DNA of 64,000 nucleotides from JAVXTH01 sp036641395 (GCA_036641395.1 JAVWEY010000002.1:14914-78913), one strand, 5' to 3'. Positions 8,479 to 16,598 are shown, counted from the stretch's first letter. Numbers and translations: made by a program. The notes: generated from the sequence alone by a model not told the origin.

Positions 8479-9055
8479 AATTATGATTGCGACAAGTAAT
8501 GAACATAAAGTTCATGAATTTAAAGAAATGTTAACACCACTAGGTTTTGAAGTAACAAGCTTATTGGATTTAGATCAAGCGATAGAAATTGAAGAAACTG
8601 GTACTACCTTTGAAGAAAATGCATTAATAAAAGCAAGAGCAATCCATGAACTACTAAAGATTGGTGTAATTGCTGATGATTCAGGTTTGGCAGTAGATGC
8701 AATGGATGGAGCCCCTGGTGTATACTCAGCTCGCTTTTTAGGAAGAGATACAAGCTATGATATTAAAAATCGCTATATCATTAAACAATGTGATAATCAC
8801 AAGCGTGATGCACAGTTTGTATGTGCGATTGCTTATGTTGATGAAAAAGGCCATGAAGAAGTATTCACGGGTATTGTAAATGGTTTGATTGCGGAAGATA
8901 TGATTGGTGATAATGGGTTTGGTTATGATCCGATTTTTTATTATGAACCTTATCATACAACCCTTGCAAATGTTAGTGATGAATTGAAAAATAAAGTTTC
9001 TCATCGAGGAAAAGCAATTGAAAAATTAATTGCTTATATGGAGGTAGCAAAATGA
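8471..9055 (+). CDS. rdgB: XTP/dITP pyrophosphatase (RdgB/HAM1)
   Basis: 194 residues, the usual family length. It hydrolyses non-canonical purine nucleoside triphosphates (XTP, dITP), keeping them out of DNA and RNA. Diagnostic motifs: IATSNEHKVHEFKEML at the N terminus, TTFEENALIKA, ADDSGLAVDAMDGAPGVYSAR (residues around 65-85, metal and substrate site), GNGFGYDPIF-type GDNGFGYDPIF, and SHRGKAIEKL at the end. It overlaps the preceding gene by 8 bases and the next by 4. Confidence 0.97.
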   Translation: MNKIMIATSNEHKVHEFKEMLTPLGFEVTSLLDLDQAIEIEETGTTFEENALIKARAIHELLKIGVIADDSGLAVDAMDGAPGVYSARFLGRDTSYDIKNRYIIKQCDNHKRDAQFVCAIAYVDEKGHEEVFTGIVNGLIAEDMIGDNGFGYDPIFYYEPYHTTLANVSDELKNKVSHRGKAIEKLIAYMEVAK

Positions 9056-9564
9056 TTCATGTCGTTTTATATGAACCAGAAATACCACAGAATACTGGTA
9101 ATATTATGCGTACTTGTATGGCAGCTGGATGTACATTACATTTAATTGAACCTCTTGGTTTTTCTTTAGAAGAAAAATATGTTCGAAGAGCAGGGATGGA
9201 TTATATTAAAGATTTAAATTACACCGTATATAAAAACTGGGAGGCTTTTTTAGAAAAAAACCAAGATGGCGATTTTTATTATATGACACGCTATGGAAGA
9301 AAAGCACCAAGTGAGTTTGATTTTACTTTAGCTAAGGGCGATATCTACCTTGTTTTAGGAAAAGAAAGTACCGGTATTCCTAAGGCTATCTTATCTCATC
9401 ACCTTGATCGTTGTATGCGACTTCCAATGGTAGAATCTGCACGTTCTTTGAATTTATCCAATTGTGCTGCGATTATTGTTTATGAAGTGTTATCACAATT
9501 AGATTATCCAGGTTTATGTCACCATGAAAGTATTAAAGGGGAAGATTGGTTGGAGGTTGAATGA
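9052..9564 (+). CDS. trmL: tRNA (cytidine/uridine-34 2'-O)-methyltransferase TrmL
   Basis: 170 residues, a minimal SPOUT enzyme that methylates the ribose of the wobble base in some tRNA-Leu. Motif 1 is EPEIPQNTGNIMRTCMAAG, with the SAM-binding knot formed by LVLGKESTGIP and ARSLNLSNCAAIIVYE. Length is typical of TrmL/CspR rather than longer SpoU proteins. GGAGG precedes the ATG inside the rdgB end; the two overlap by 4 bases. Confidence 0.95.
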   Translation: MIHVVLYEPEIPQNTGNIMRTCMAAGCTLHLIEPLGFSLEEKYVRRAGMDYIKDLNYTVYKNWEAFLEKNQDGDFYYMTRYGRKAPSEFDFTLAKGDIYLVLGKESTGIPKAILSHHLDRCMRLPMVESARSLNLSNCAAIIVYEVLSQLDYPGLCHHESIKGEDWLEVE

Positions 9565-10130
9565 TGCGTTTTGATGCATTTTTTGATACTTATGATAAAC
9601 GCCGTTGTTTTATTCAAATCGTTACTTTTCTTTGTTGGTTAATCTATGCTTCGATAAATTTAATATGTGCCATTTCTTTATTTAAGATTGATAATTATAA
9701 TGGTGTCTATGCGATTAGCGATAACGTAATCGCTCAACAAGTTTATCTAGTTCGAGTTATATTAGAAGGTATGTCTCTTTATCAATTTGATATCATTAAA
9801 ATAATTATTATTTTATTTAGAAATCTCCATTGTTTAGAAATAGGTTTAATTCTAACTACGTTTATTGCTTATAAACATAAAGATAAACATCAAAAATGGA
9901 TTCGTAATTTTATTATCTTAATGATTCTTTCATCATTATTAATTCTATTATTTGTAATATTAGCCTTTAAATCTACATCCTTTGGAGGAGTAATTGAATC
10001 AATTCATAAAATATCAATTGTTGTTTTCATCACTTCTTTGATTCAAATAGTTGTATCTTTTATTCATTTATATCAATTAGGTTTTAAAGAGTATCCAGAA
10101 GCATTACAATATAAAATAGAAATTGAATAA
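9561..10130 (+). CDS. Four-TM membrane protein of unknown function
   Basis: 189 residues, with a GGAGGT site 3 bases before the first ATG and 6 before the second (9564), so either may be used. Hydrophobic spans fall near residues 20-42, 78-102, 113-137 and 147-170. No motif points to a function. It overlaps trmL by four bases, is the last gene of the 6811-10130 operon, and is closed by a strong bidirectional hairpin. I do not recognise the family. Confidence 0.75.
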   Translation: MMRFDAFFDTYDKRRCFIQIVTFLCWLIYASINLICAISLFKIDNYNGVYAISDNVIAQQVYLVRVILEGMSLYQFDIIKIIIILFRNLHCLEIGLILTTFIAYKHKDKHQKWIRNFIILMILSSLLILLFVILAFKSTSFGGVIESIHKISIVVFITSLIQIVVSFIHLYQLGFKEYPEALQYKIEIE

Positions 10131-10133
10131 AGG

Positions 10134-10166
10134 AAAAGATATGCATATAAAATTGCATATCTTTTT
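10134..10166. terminator. Bidirectional terminator
   Basis: AAAAGATATGC (10134-10144) and GCATATCTTTT (10155-10165) form an 11-bp perfect stem with runs of A and T on its flanks. It ends both the trmL operon and the convergent DUF3892 gene. Confidence 0.88.
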
Positions 10167-10171
10167 ATAAC

Positions 10172-10426
10172 CTAAAATTTCTTTAAGTTCTTTAAATTCG
10201 ATTTATCCTTGCCATCATTTAAACCGCGTATGTGACGCGTTCCATCACGGCCCGTAAAAGGTAAGGCATTCTCAATTAGACCTTGTTCAACCGCTTCTAA
10301 TGCTTGCTCATAGTTATATACTTTACCACTAGCTGATTTAAACTCTTTTAAACTTCCATCACTATTTCTTCGGGCTGCAATAAAACGTTCTTTTTGATTT
10401 GTCACTTTGTTTTTATTTTTTTTCAT
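10172..10426 (-). CDS. DUF3892 family small protein
   Basis: 84 residues from ATG 10426, eight bases after AGGAGG (an ATG two codons earlier is too close). The core shows the DUF3892 pattern: SGKVYNYEQALEAVEQGLIE, then FTGRDGTRHIRG and a closing asparagine-rich NLKNL. The N terminus is very lysine-rich, suggesting contact with nucleic acid, which is not proven. The function of the family is unknown. It is divergent from the DapF-like gene. Confidence 0.8.
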   Translation of the reverse strand: MKKNKNKVTNQKERFIAARRNSDGSLKEFKSASGKVYNYEQALEAVEQGLIENALPFTGRDGTRHIRGLNDGKDKSNLKNLKKF

Positions 10427-10488
10427 ATTCATTACCTCCTGACATTATTGTGACCCCCACTTGCATAATTATACATAGGAGGGATACT

Positions 10489-11166
10489 GTGAAATTCTGG
10501 AAATATCAGTTAAATGGTAATGATTTTATATTAATTCAAACAAAAAAAACGCCCGCAAAAGAATGGATTATAAAAACATGCGATCGATACATGGGAATCG
10601 GAGCAGATGGTATTTTATGTATTAATATTATAAATGATAAATTATATTATCATCATTATAATGCAGATGGTAGTATGGCAAAAATGTGTGGAAACGGGAT
10701 TCGCTGTGTTGGTGATTGGTATATGAAAAACAAGAAAATAAAACAATGTACAATTGAAATTCAAAATCAAGTATTTCATTTATATGCCAATCAAGAATTT
10801 GTAACACTAATTGCTCCAATTCCTAAAATACTAAGTAATAACACATATCAAAGTGGAGTAAAGCATAAAATTAGTGATTCTTATGAAGAAAATAATGAAT
10901 ATAATGTAGATGTTGTGCATTATTATAATTCTATGTACTTTAAAGTTGATACCTATGAGTTAGGGGTTGGTTATACTAAATCATGTGGAACAGGTGCATT
11001 AGCTGCTTATTATCATGGTTATCTACACCATAACTTACATTCAATTGCCTTTGTAACTAGTGAGGGAGGCATGAATATTATTCGTAAAAGTAATCATCAT
11101 CTTTACTTATCTGGAAAACCAGTTTGTGTTTATTTTGGATATTTAACAAATAAATGCGAAAACTAA
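10489..11166 (+). CDS. Diaminopimelate epimerase-like protein, shortened
   Basis: 225 residues from GTG 10489, five bases after AGGAGGG; the longer upstream frame lacks a ribosome site. Family motifs: LNGNDFILIQ, GIGADG, NADGSMAKMCGNGIRC (first catalytic Cys) and ELGVGYTKSCGTGALAA (second catalytic Cys). Typical DapF has about 270 residues; this one lacks the central GNPHCV-type loop that binds the substrate carboxylate, and the final ERG motif reads ELG. It may be a DAP epimerase relative with changed substrate, or a decaying copy. No lysine or DAP genes are adjacent. Confidence 0.8.
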   Translation: MKFWKYQLNGNDFILIQTKKTPAKEWIIKTCDRYMGIGADGILCINIINDKLYYHHYNADGSMAKMCGNGIRCVGDWYMKNKKIKQCTIEIQNQVFHLYANQEFVTLIAPIPKILSNNTYQSGVKHKISDSYEENNEYNVDVVHYYNSMYFKVDTYELGVGYTKSCGTGALAAYYHGYLHHNLHSIAFVTSEGGMNIIRKSNHHLYLSGKPVCVYFGYLTNKCEN

Positions 11167-11177
11167 AGGTGGAATGT

Positions 11178-11206
11178 TTGAAAAAGAATGATAGTTACGC
11201 TATAAT
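11178..11206 (+). promoter_or_regulatory. Promoter of the 48-residue protein and ridA
   Basis: TTGAAA (11178-11183), 17-base spacer, TATAAT (11201-11206). It lies directly upstream of a GAGGTGA ribosome site and an ATG at 11225. Confidence 0.82.
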
Positions 11207-11224
11207 AAAGAACGAGGTGAGAAG

Positions 11225-11371
11225 ATGCTTGAAAATTTAAATGATATGATTTCAATTTTACTATTGCTAAGTATTCCCTTTTTTTTCATACTTGTTCTCA
11301 TTGGGAAATTATTAAAAAAACGAAAGGCACACTTTCGCGCGAATCAAGAACAGTATTTTAGAGAATGGTAG
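11225..11371 (+). CDS. 48-residue single-TM membrane protein
   Basis: A short gene with a consensus promoter 19 bases upstream and GAGGTGA before its ATG. It encodes MLENLNDMISILLLL, a hydrophobic span of about 18 residues (9-26), then a basic segment KLLKKRKAHFR and a polar end QEQYFREW. Topology would be N-out/C-in by the positive-inside rule. Function unknown; it is too short for family recognition. It is probably co-transcribed with ridA, 56 bases downstream. Confidence 0.68.
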   Translation: MLENLNDMISILLLLSIPFFFILVLIGKLLKKRKAHFRANQEQYFREW

Positions 11372-11427
11372 TTTAATAGAATCATGTAGATGATAGCGAT
11401 GAACAAAACCAATAAGGAGGTAATCAC

Positions 11428-11892
11428 ATGTTTATCAATGCAATTAAACCAGAAAACGCACCAAAAGCATTAGGACCTTATTCACCAGCAGTAAAATTAG
11501 GTGATTTTGTTTACTTAAGTGGACAAATTCCTTTAGATCCAAAAACAAACGAAGTAGTAGGATCAACAATTGAAGAACAAACACATCAAGTAATGAAAAA
11601 TATTGAAGTTATCTTAGCAGAAATGGGATTAGAATTTCGTCATATTGTGAAAACAACGATCTTTGTAAAGGATTTAAATGATTTCGCTAGTTTAAATGAA
11701 GTTTATGGTTCTTATTTAAAAGAGCCATATCCTGCAAGAAGTTGCGTTGAAGTAGCAAAACTTCCTAAAGATGTTTTAGTTGAAATTGAATGCCTTGTTA
11801 TTGATACATTAGTATATGAACAACAAATGGCAGCTCAAGAAAGTGGTTGTAGTGGAAATTGCAGCAGCTGTGGAGATGGTTGCGAAGAATAG
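11428..11892 (+). CDS. ridA: RidA family enamine/imine deaminase with Cys-rich tail
   Basis: The first 130 residues are a complete RidA (YjgF/YER057c/UK114) domain: LGPYSPAVKLGDFVYLSGQI, IFVKDLNDF, and PARSCVEVAKLPKDVLVEIE with the conserved Arg and Glu. It hydrolyses reactive 2-aminoacrylate from PLP enzymes such as serine/threonine dehydratase. The usual length is about 126; here an extra 20-residue tail ends with Cys141, 145, 148 and 152 (Cx3Cx2Cx3C) in a Gly/Ser-rich context, suggesting metal binding. AAGGAGG precedes the ATG. Confidence 0.94.
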   Translation: MFINAIKPENAPKALGPYSPAVKLGDFVYLSGQIPLDPKTNEVVGSTIEEQTHQVMKNIEVILAEMGLEFRHIVKTTIFVKDLNDFASLNEVYGSYLKEPYPARSCVEVAKLPKDVLVEIECLVIDTLVYEQQMAAQESGCSGNCSSCGDGCEE

Positions 11893-11900
11893 TTATTACG

Positions 11901-11928
11901 AAGACATAATTTAGTTTATGTCTTTTTT
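11901..11928 (+). terminator. Terminator after ridA
   Basis: AGACATAA and TTTATGTCT form a stem followed by seven T residues. Confidence 0.87.
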
Positions 11929-11929
11929 T

Positions 11930-12159
11930 ACCTACCAAGCATGACACATTTTAACCAATCTGGACAAAGCTATTTACGTAAATCAAAAGTATATATATAC
12001 TACAGGTAGAAAGAGATTGATACTTGTCAATTCTTGTTTGAAAAATAATTCAAGAATGACAGTTGATATAAGATCGATTCCATGTTGGCTTGTCTCAATG
12101 TTTTATGAATAATAGTTAGATATTGTGTTGATGGTAATTGATTAGGAATCGATCGAATG
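11930..12159. other. Gene-free stretch with an isolated hairpin
   Basis: No ORF with a ribosome site. TGTCAATTCTTG (12025-12036) can pair with CAAGAATGACA (12051-12061) with one bulge, and the stretch is followed by a strong + strand terminator with no obvious gene to serve. A small RNA is possible but no clear promoter was found. Confidence 0.35.
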
Positions 12160-12186
12160 ACAAGAGTGCGTTAGCACTCTTGTTTT
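12160..12186 (+). terminator. Hairpin terminator facing +
   Basis: CAAGAGTGC and GCACTCTTG, loop GTTA, followed by TTTTCTT. The T run is on the + strand, whereas the neighbouring gene on this side is read on the - strand. Confidence 0.7.
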
Positions 12187-12187
12187 C

Positions 12188-13072
12188 TTATCGAAAGATA
12201 AAATAAGCGATAACTAAAGAAATGAATGCTTGAGCGATTCGATATTTGAAATAAGAACGATAGGATAAATGACAGTTTTGATTCATGGATAGAACTTGTA
12301 AGTGAACGCAGAAGCCACCAAATCCTAATAAACCGCTTTGTAAGATATATTTATAATTAGAAGTTATTACTTGATTTGATAAAAAAGCAGATCCACTTGC
12401 AAATTCGATTGTCATATTTAAAGGAAAGGTAAGAATAGGGGGTAAATAAGGTGTTAGAACGGCTTGAATACTCATTACTAACATTAGGTAACCTCCAATC
12501 ATAAATAAGATTTTAATGCTAGATAGAATCGCATCACTTAAAAGAATTGCAAAAGGCTGTGTCGTTTCAATTTTTTTTGTGATATTGATTGATGTATTTC
12601 TAGTGAGAAATAGTAGTAATAATCCAGAACATAATGAAATACAGAATAGTTTATAACCAACTACTGAACTATGATACATTTGACTCCCACAAGTTATAAT
12701 AATAAAGGCGGGAGAGGCAAAGCTACAAGTATAAATTAATCTTTTCTTTTGATTCTTTGTTAAGTAATCATTTGTCCCAATTAATAGGGAAGATGTAGGG
12801 AAACCTAAAATAATTGATGATAATACGTAAATGAATGCATTAGCATTTATATGAAAGATACTTTTCAAAAGATTGTTAAAAGGATAACATAAGTACTCAA
12901 GAATATGGTATTGATGAAGAACTTTTACCACTACCATGATTGGAAATAATGAAGGTATTAGTTTTTCATACCAAAGGTTTAGGGCAATAAAAGCAGCATT
13001 AAAACTTGTGTTTCCTTTTATAAGCATTAGAATAAAGATTAAAAATAAAAGTAATTTAAGATATCTTCTCAT
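12188..13072 (-). CDS. YlbJ-like integral membrane protein
   Basis: 294 residues with about eight hydrophobic spans. The pattern matches the nucleoside-recognition/YlbJ group: SLFPIMVVVKVL, ILGFPTSSLLIG with the conserved GFP, CSFASPAFII, and GFGGFCVHLQVLSM near the end. In spore formers YlbJ is needed for sporulation. No sporulation genes appear in this window, so here the protein may have another membrane role. AGGTGA precedes the ATG by five bases. Confidence 0.78.
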   Translation of the reverse strand: MRRYLKLLLFLIFILMLIKGNTSFNAAFIALNLWYEKLIPSLFPIMVVVKVLHQYHILEYLCYPFNNLLKSIFHINANAFIYVLSSIILGFPTSSLLIGTNDYLTKNQKKRLIYTCSFASPAFIIITCGSQMYHSSVVGYKLFCISLCSGLLLLFLTRNTSINITKKIETTQPFAILLSDAILSSIKILFMIGGYLMLVMSIQAVLTPYLPPILTFPLNMTIEFASGSAFLSNQVITSNYKYILQSGLLGFGGFCVHLQVLSMNQNCHLSYRSYFKYRIAQAFISLVIAYFIFR

Positions 13073-13136
13073 TGGATCACCTATTTAACCCTATGAAATT
13101 CTTTCTTAAATCATGCTTTTCCTTTTTGATTGAATG

Positions 13137-13145
13137 TGGTAAACT
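13137..13145 (+). promoter_or_regulatory. Extended -10 promoter
   Basis: TGGTAAACT, preceded by TG, 30 bases before the CDF start codon; no clear -35. Confidence 0.5.
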
Positions 13146-13174
13146 GTTAAGAAACATGTTAGAGGTGAAGTAAT

Positions 13175-14356
13175 ATGGTTACTTTTATCATTCATCGATT
13201 TATTAATAATTATAAAAATTACCAAGATGCACATGTCCGTGAACAATATGGAAAAGTGACTTCAATAATTGGTATCTTTTTTAATGTCTCTTTATCATTA
13301 GCAAAATTCATGGTGGGTACCCTTGCTGGGAGTGTTTCAATTACGGCTGATGCGGTTAATAACTTATCGGATGCTGGTAATAGTATTATATCTTTGGTTA
13401 GTTTTAAACTATCTTCAATGCCTGCAGATGAAGAACATCCTTTTGGGCATGAACGATTTGAATACATTGCTAGTTTAATTGTTGCGTTTTTAATCCTTTT
13501 TGTTGGCATTGATTTAATGCGTTCCTCGCTTGGTAAAATACTACATCCGGATGCGATTTCCTTTTCGTATGTTAGTTTAATTGTTTTAGTAATGTCAATC
13601 TTTGTGAAGTTTTATATGTATCGTTATAATAAACATTTTGGAGAAGAAATCAATTCAAGTATGATGAAAGCAACTGCTGCGGATTCGATTTCTGATGTAC
13701 TAGCAACTTCTTCAGTTTTATTAGCACTAGTTTTATCACCTATCTTTCATTTTCAATTAGATGGTTATATGGGAGCAATTGTTGCCGTTTTAATTCTTAA
13801 AACAGGATATGATATTATCAAATCAACGTTGGATGAATTATTAGGTATGGCACCTCCAATTGAAATGGTTAAAATGATTGAAGATAAAATAATGAGTTAT
13901 GATGGTGTACTAGGCTTTCATGATTTAGTTATTCATAGTTATGGACCAAATCGAAGTTTCGCAAGTGTTCATGTAGAAGTTTCAAGTAAAGAAAATGTTC
14001 TGATTTCTCATGATGTAATTGATAACATTGAAAAAGATTTTGCCAAAGACGATAATTTACAGTTAGTCATTCACTTGGATCCGGTTGTTACCGATGATGA
14101 AACTACCAATGAAATGAAAAGTTATATTCGTAATACTCTAAATGAATTAGATGAAAAATTATGCTTCCATGATTTTAGAATGGTACCAGGAGGTACTCAT
14201 ACAAATATTATCTTTGATGTAGTGATGCCTTCTAAATATAAATATAGCGATCATTATATTGTTGCTTATATAAATGAAGCATTATCTAAAAAAGATCATA
14301 AATACTTTGCCGTTATTACCTTTGATCATGCTTATGTAAAACAAGTAGATAAGTAA
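13175..14356 (+). CDS. Cation diffusion facilitator family transporter
   Basis: 393 residues, a CDF metal/H+ antiporter, probably exporting Zn2+, Fe2+ or Mn2+. The six-span domain carries the metal site residues in ADAVNNLSDAGN (span 2) and AADSISD (span 5), plus HPFGHERFEY before span 3. A cytoplasmic tail of about 180 residues follows, with a CDF C-terminal ferredoxin-like domain (DGVLGFHDLVIHSYGPN) and an additional C-terminal part. The N-terminal 30 residues are polar. GAGGTGA precedes the ATG. Metal specificity cannot be read reliably. Confidence 0.93.
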   Translation: MVTFIIHRFINNYKNYQDAHVREQYGKVTSIIGIFFNVSLSLAKFMVGTLAGSVSITADAVNNLSDAGNSIISLVSFKLSSMPADEEHPFGHERFEYIASLIVAFLILFVGIDLMRSSLGKILHPDAISFSYVSLIVLVMSIFVKFYMYRYNKHFGEEINSSMMKATAADSISDVLATSSVLLALVLSPIFHFQLDGYMGAIVAVLILKTGYDIIKSTLDELLGMAPPIEMVKMIEDKIMSYDGVLGFHDLVIHSYGPNRSFASVHVEVSSKENVLISHDVIDNIEKDFAKDDNLQLVIHLDPVVTDDETTNEMKSYIRNTLNELDEKLCFHDFRMVPGGTHTNIIFDVVMPSKYKYSDHYIVAYINEALSKKDHKYFAVITFDHAYVKQVDK

Positions 14357-14398
14357 AAAAAAGTGCTTTCTCAATTTTTTGAGAAGCACTATTTTTTT
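14357..14398. terminator. Bidirectional terminator
   Basis: AGTGCTTTCTC (14362-14372) pairs with GAGAAGCACT (14381-14390) with one bulge, flanked by an A run and a T run. It serves the CDF gene and the convergent pgeF gene. Confidence 0.86.
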
Positions 14399-15150
14399 GT
14401 GATGAAACTTAAATGTCTTCCACAATTTTGATCTCTTCTAAAGGAGAAGAAACTTTCATTTGCGGTAAACGTATCATTTTTATCAATCGATATATTTTCA
14501 GGAGTTACACCTAAATCAAGAAGCATTTGTTTATTTAAACCTTTGTTGTCAACAAGCGCTTTACCGTTTTCTTTATAAGCAATAAAAGGAGTAGTATCAA
14601 AACTCATTGCTTTTACTTTACTTATTACATCTTCACCAACTTCAAAACTATTAAAAGCGATGCTTGCGCCAATATAAGCAAGTAGATGCTTTGGATCACA
14701 GCCTTCTTTTTCAATTAACTCACGCACGACTTTACTTGTGATTTCTTTAACGGTACCTTGCCATCCAGAGTGAATTGCAGCGATGATTCCATTTGCTTCA
14801 TCATAAAGCAAAACGGGGACACAATCCGCATGCATAACACCTAATAAGATGCCACTCTCACGTGTATAAAGCGCGTCACAGTCGGCAATACCACTTTCAT
14901 AGGTAAAAGCTCCTTTTCCTTTATCAGCGCTTGTAACTTCCACTAAATGATCACTGTGTGTTTGTTGTGGTAAAACCCATTCATTTAAAGAAATACCTAA
15001 ATCATTTGATAAGAGCAAACGATTCTCAATTACTTTTTCTAAATCACCACCTACATGTAATGCTAGATTACCATATTCTGGCATATCTGGATTACGTAAA
15101 ACCGTTCCTGCCATAATTTCTTGATTATTCTTCCATGTTGTATATTTCAT
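14389..15150 (-). CDS. pgeF: Purine nucleoside phosphorylase / peptidoglycan editing factor (PgeF/YlmD/YfiH family)
   Basis: 253 residues of the former 'multicopper polyphenol oxidase' family. Members act as purine nucleoside phosphorylase or adenosine deaminase, and as peptidoglycan editing factor. Visible active-site motifs: GVMHADCVPVLLYD (Cys and His), AAIHSGWQGTVKEI, and IGASIAFNSFEVG. In many Firmicutes it lies beside sepF and ftsZ in the division cluster; here it stands alone. Its 3' end overlaps the bidirectional terminator. Confidence 0.94.
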   Translation of the reverse strand: MKYTTWKNNQEIMAGTVLRNPDMPEYGNLALHVGGDLEKVIENRLLLSNDLGISLNEWVLPQQTHSDHLVEVTSADKGKGAFTYESGIADCDALYTRESGILLGVMHADCVPVLLYDEANGIIAAIHSGWQGTVKEITSKVVRELIEKEGCDPKHLLAYIGASIAFNSFEVGEDVISKVKAMSFDTTPFIAYKENGKALVDNKGLNKQMLLDLGVTPENISIDKNDTFTANESFFSFRRDQNCGRHLSFITKK

Positions 15151-15577
15151 TCTTGTTCCTTCTTTCTATATATTATCTATAATTAGTTGAGTTAATATGT
15201 TTAACTTTATAGAGTATACTCGTATTTATAAGAATATACAATAAATTTACACTATATTTGAATAAAATTATAAGATAAAAAGTAAAAGAGTAAATTCCAC
15301 TTTTCATATAGAACGGGGAATTTACTACTACATCTTATTGATTCTATGAATCATATTCGACAAGCCTCATTTATACTTTTCATAAATGAAAAAGCATAAT
15401 CAAAAGAAGTACAAACTACGATTATGAATAATGATATCATCGCTAGTGGCCCATTTATATTTAAGTTACGTTATCAATTAGCATATAACAAAATCATGTT
15501 AAATTTTAGCTGTTAAACTCCCGCATTTATAATGATGTATGCTATAATATGGAAAACAAAGCGAAGGAGTGAGCAAT
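15151..15577. other. 427-base gene-free stretch with inverted repeats
   Basis: No coding frame with a ribosome site. A perfect 10-bp inverted repeat, AGTAAATTCC (15289-15298) and GGAATTTACT (15317-15326), has an 18-base loop and no T run. TCATTTAT (15367-15374) and ATAAATGA (15382-15389) form a second small hairpin. TATAAT at 15543-15548 is the likely -10 box of the Fic gene. Confidence 0.55.
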
Positions 15578-16330
15578 ATGATTCTAAATTCAGCTGTGTT
15601 GATATTTTTAAAAAATACACCGAATTCTGCTTATAATTCTGTTAAAACCGAGTTTTTATATCATTCAAATAAATTAGAAGGAAGTACTTTCACTAGAGAG
15701 AACCTTGAAAAGTATTTGTTAGAAAATATTGTAGAAGGATCTCATGAAATAGATGATGTTTATGAAACAATCAATTCTACAAAATTATTTGATTTTGTAG
15801 TTAATACAATGAATGAACCAATATCAAAGAAATTAATTCTAGAATTTCATAGAATGTTAAAAGATAAAACATTAGATCATGAACGAGGGTTTGCTGGTTG
15901 TTGGAAAAAAATTCCCAACGAGATATCAGGAAGAAATTTAAAATTAGCACAACCGTATGAAGTAGATGAAAAAATTGATAGTCTATTAGAAAAGTGGAAT
16001 CAAAGTGATAAGAATCTAGAACTTATTGCATGGTTTCATGCAAAATTTGAGCAGATTCATCCATTTCAAGATGGCAATGGTAGAGTGGGAAGGTTTATCA
16101 TGTTGAAGCAATGTATTGAAAATAATGTGGATTTAATCTTGATTGATGATAAATTTTCAAAAGAATATAAAGAAGCTCTATATGAAGCACAATCGCAAAA
16201 TAATATTAGCGGATTATTAAATGTTTTTACTTTATGCCAGGAGTTGCTGGATTCAAAGCTATCATTTCTTAAAGAAACGATTGAATATATAAATGAACAT
16301 GATGTTGAAATTAATGAAAAATCTATTTAA
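15578..16330 (+). CDS. Fic family protein (self-inhibited AMPylator type)
   Basis: 250 residues from ATG 15578, eight bases after AAGGAG; a GTG at 15569 overlaps that site and is rejected. The active-site motif is HPFQDGNGR at 161-169, complete with catalytic His161 and the anion-binding GNGR, so it can probably transfer AMP. An N-terminal inhibitory helix is present: S30-N-K-L-E34-G35 fits (S/T)xxxE(G/N), the class II arrangement in which the Glu blocks ATP binding. No antitoxin gene is adjacent, consistent with built-in inhibition. Targets unknown. Confidence 0.93.
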   Translation: MILNSAVLIFLKNTPNSAYNSVKTEFLYHSNKLEGSTFTRENLEKYLLENIVEGSHEIDDVYETINSTKLFDFVVNTMNEPISKKLILEFHRMLKDKTLDHERGFAGCWKKIPNEISGRNLKLAQPYEVDEKIDSLLEKWNQSDKNLELIAWFHAKFEQIHPFQDGNGRVGRFIMLKQCIENNVDLILIDDKFSKEYKEALYEAQSQNNISGLLNVFTLCQELLDSKLSFLKETIEYINEHDVEINEKSI

Positions 16331-16385
16331 CTTTGAAATCAAAGCAACTACCCTAAAATAGAGTAATCTAAATTTTCATAGGCTT

Positions 16386-16430
16386 AAAAAAAGCAAATCA
16401 TTTTATTAATATGATATGCTTTTTTTCTTT
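16386..16430 (+). terminator. Terminator after the Fic gene
   Basis: AAAAAGCA-ATCAT and ATGAT-TGCTTTTT form a long stem with one internal mismatch, followed by T residues. Confidence 0.8.
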
Positions 16431-16554
16431 GCTAATTTATCGAACGAAAGCACAGTACCATAATCATCATAACACTGTCAGACTAAAATGTGTTTCACTC
16501 TTTTAAACGTAAACTAACTTTGTCAATTAACAACAATTAAAAAATAATAAACAT

Positions 16555-16581
16555 TTAGCACTAATTTGTTGACAGTGCTAA
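16555..16581 (+). promoter_or_regulatory. CIRCE operator 1 of hrcA operon
   Basis: TTAGCACTA, 9 bases, CAGTGCTAA: one mismatch per arm from the HrcA consensus TTAGCACTC-N9-GAGTGCTAA (together a changed outer pair). It covers the -35 box. Confidence 0.95.
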
Positions 16582-16597
16582 ATAAATATCATATACT
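16569..16597 (+). promoter_or_regulatory. Promoter of hrcA-grpE-dnaK-dnaJ
   Basis: TTGACA (16569-16574), 17-base spacer, TATACT (16592-16597), a near-consensus vegetative promoter embedded between two CIRCE boxes. Confidence 0.88.
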
Positions 16598-16598
16598 A

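Noticed and set aside
15569..15577. GTG start for the Fic gene
   Set aside because: It overlaps the AAGGAG ribosome site; ATG 15578 has normal spacing.
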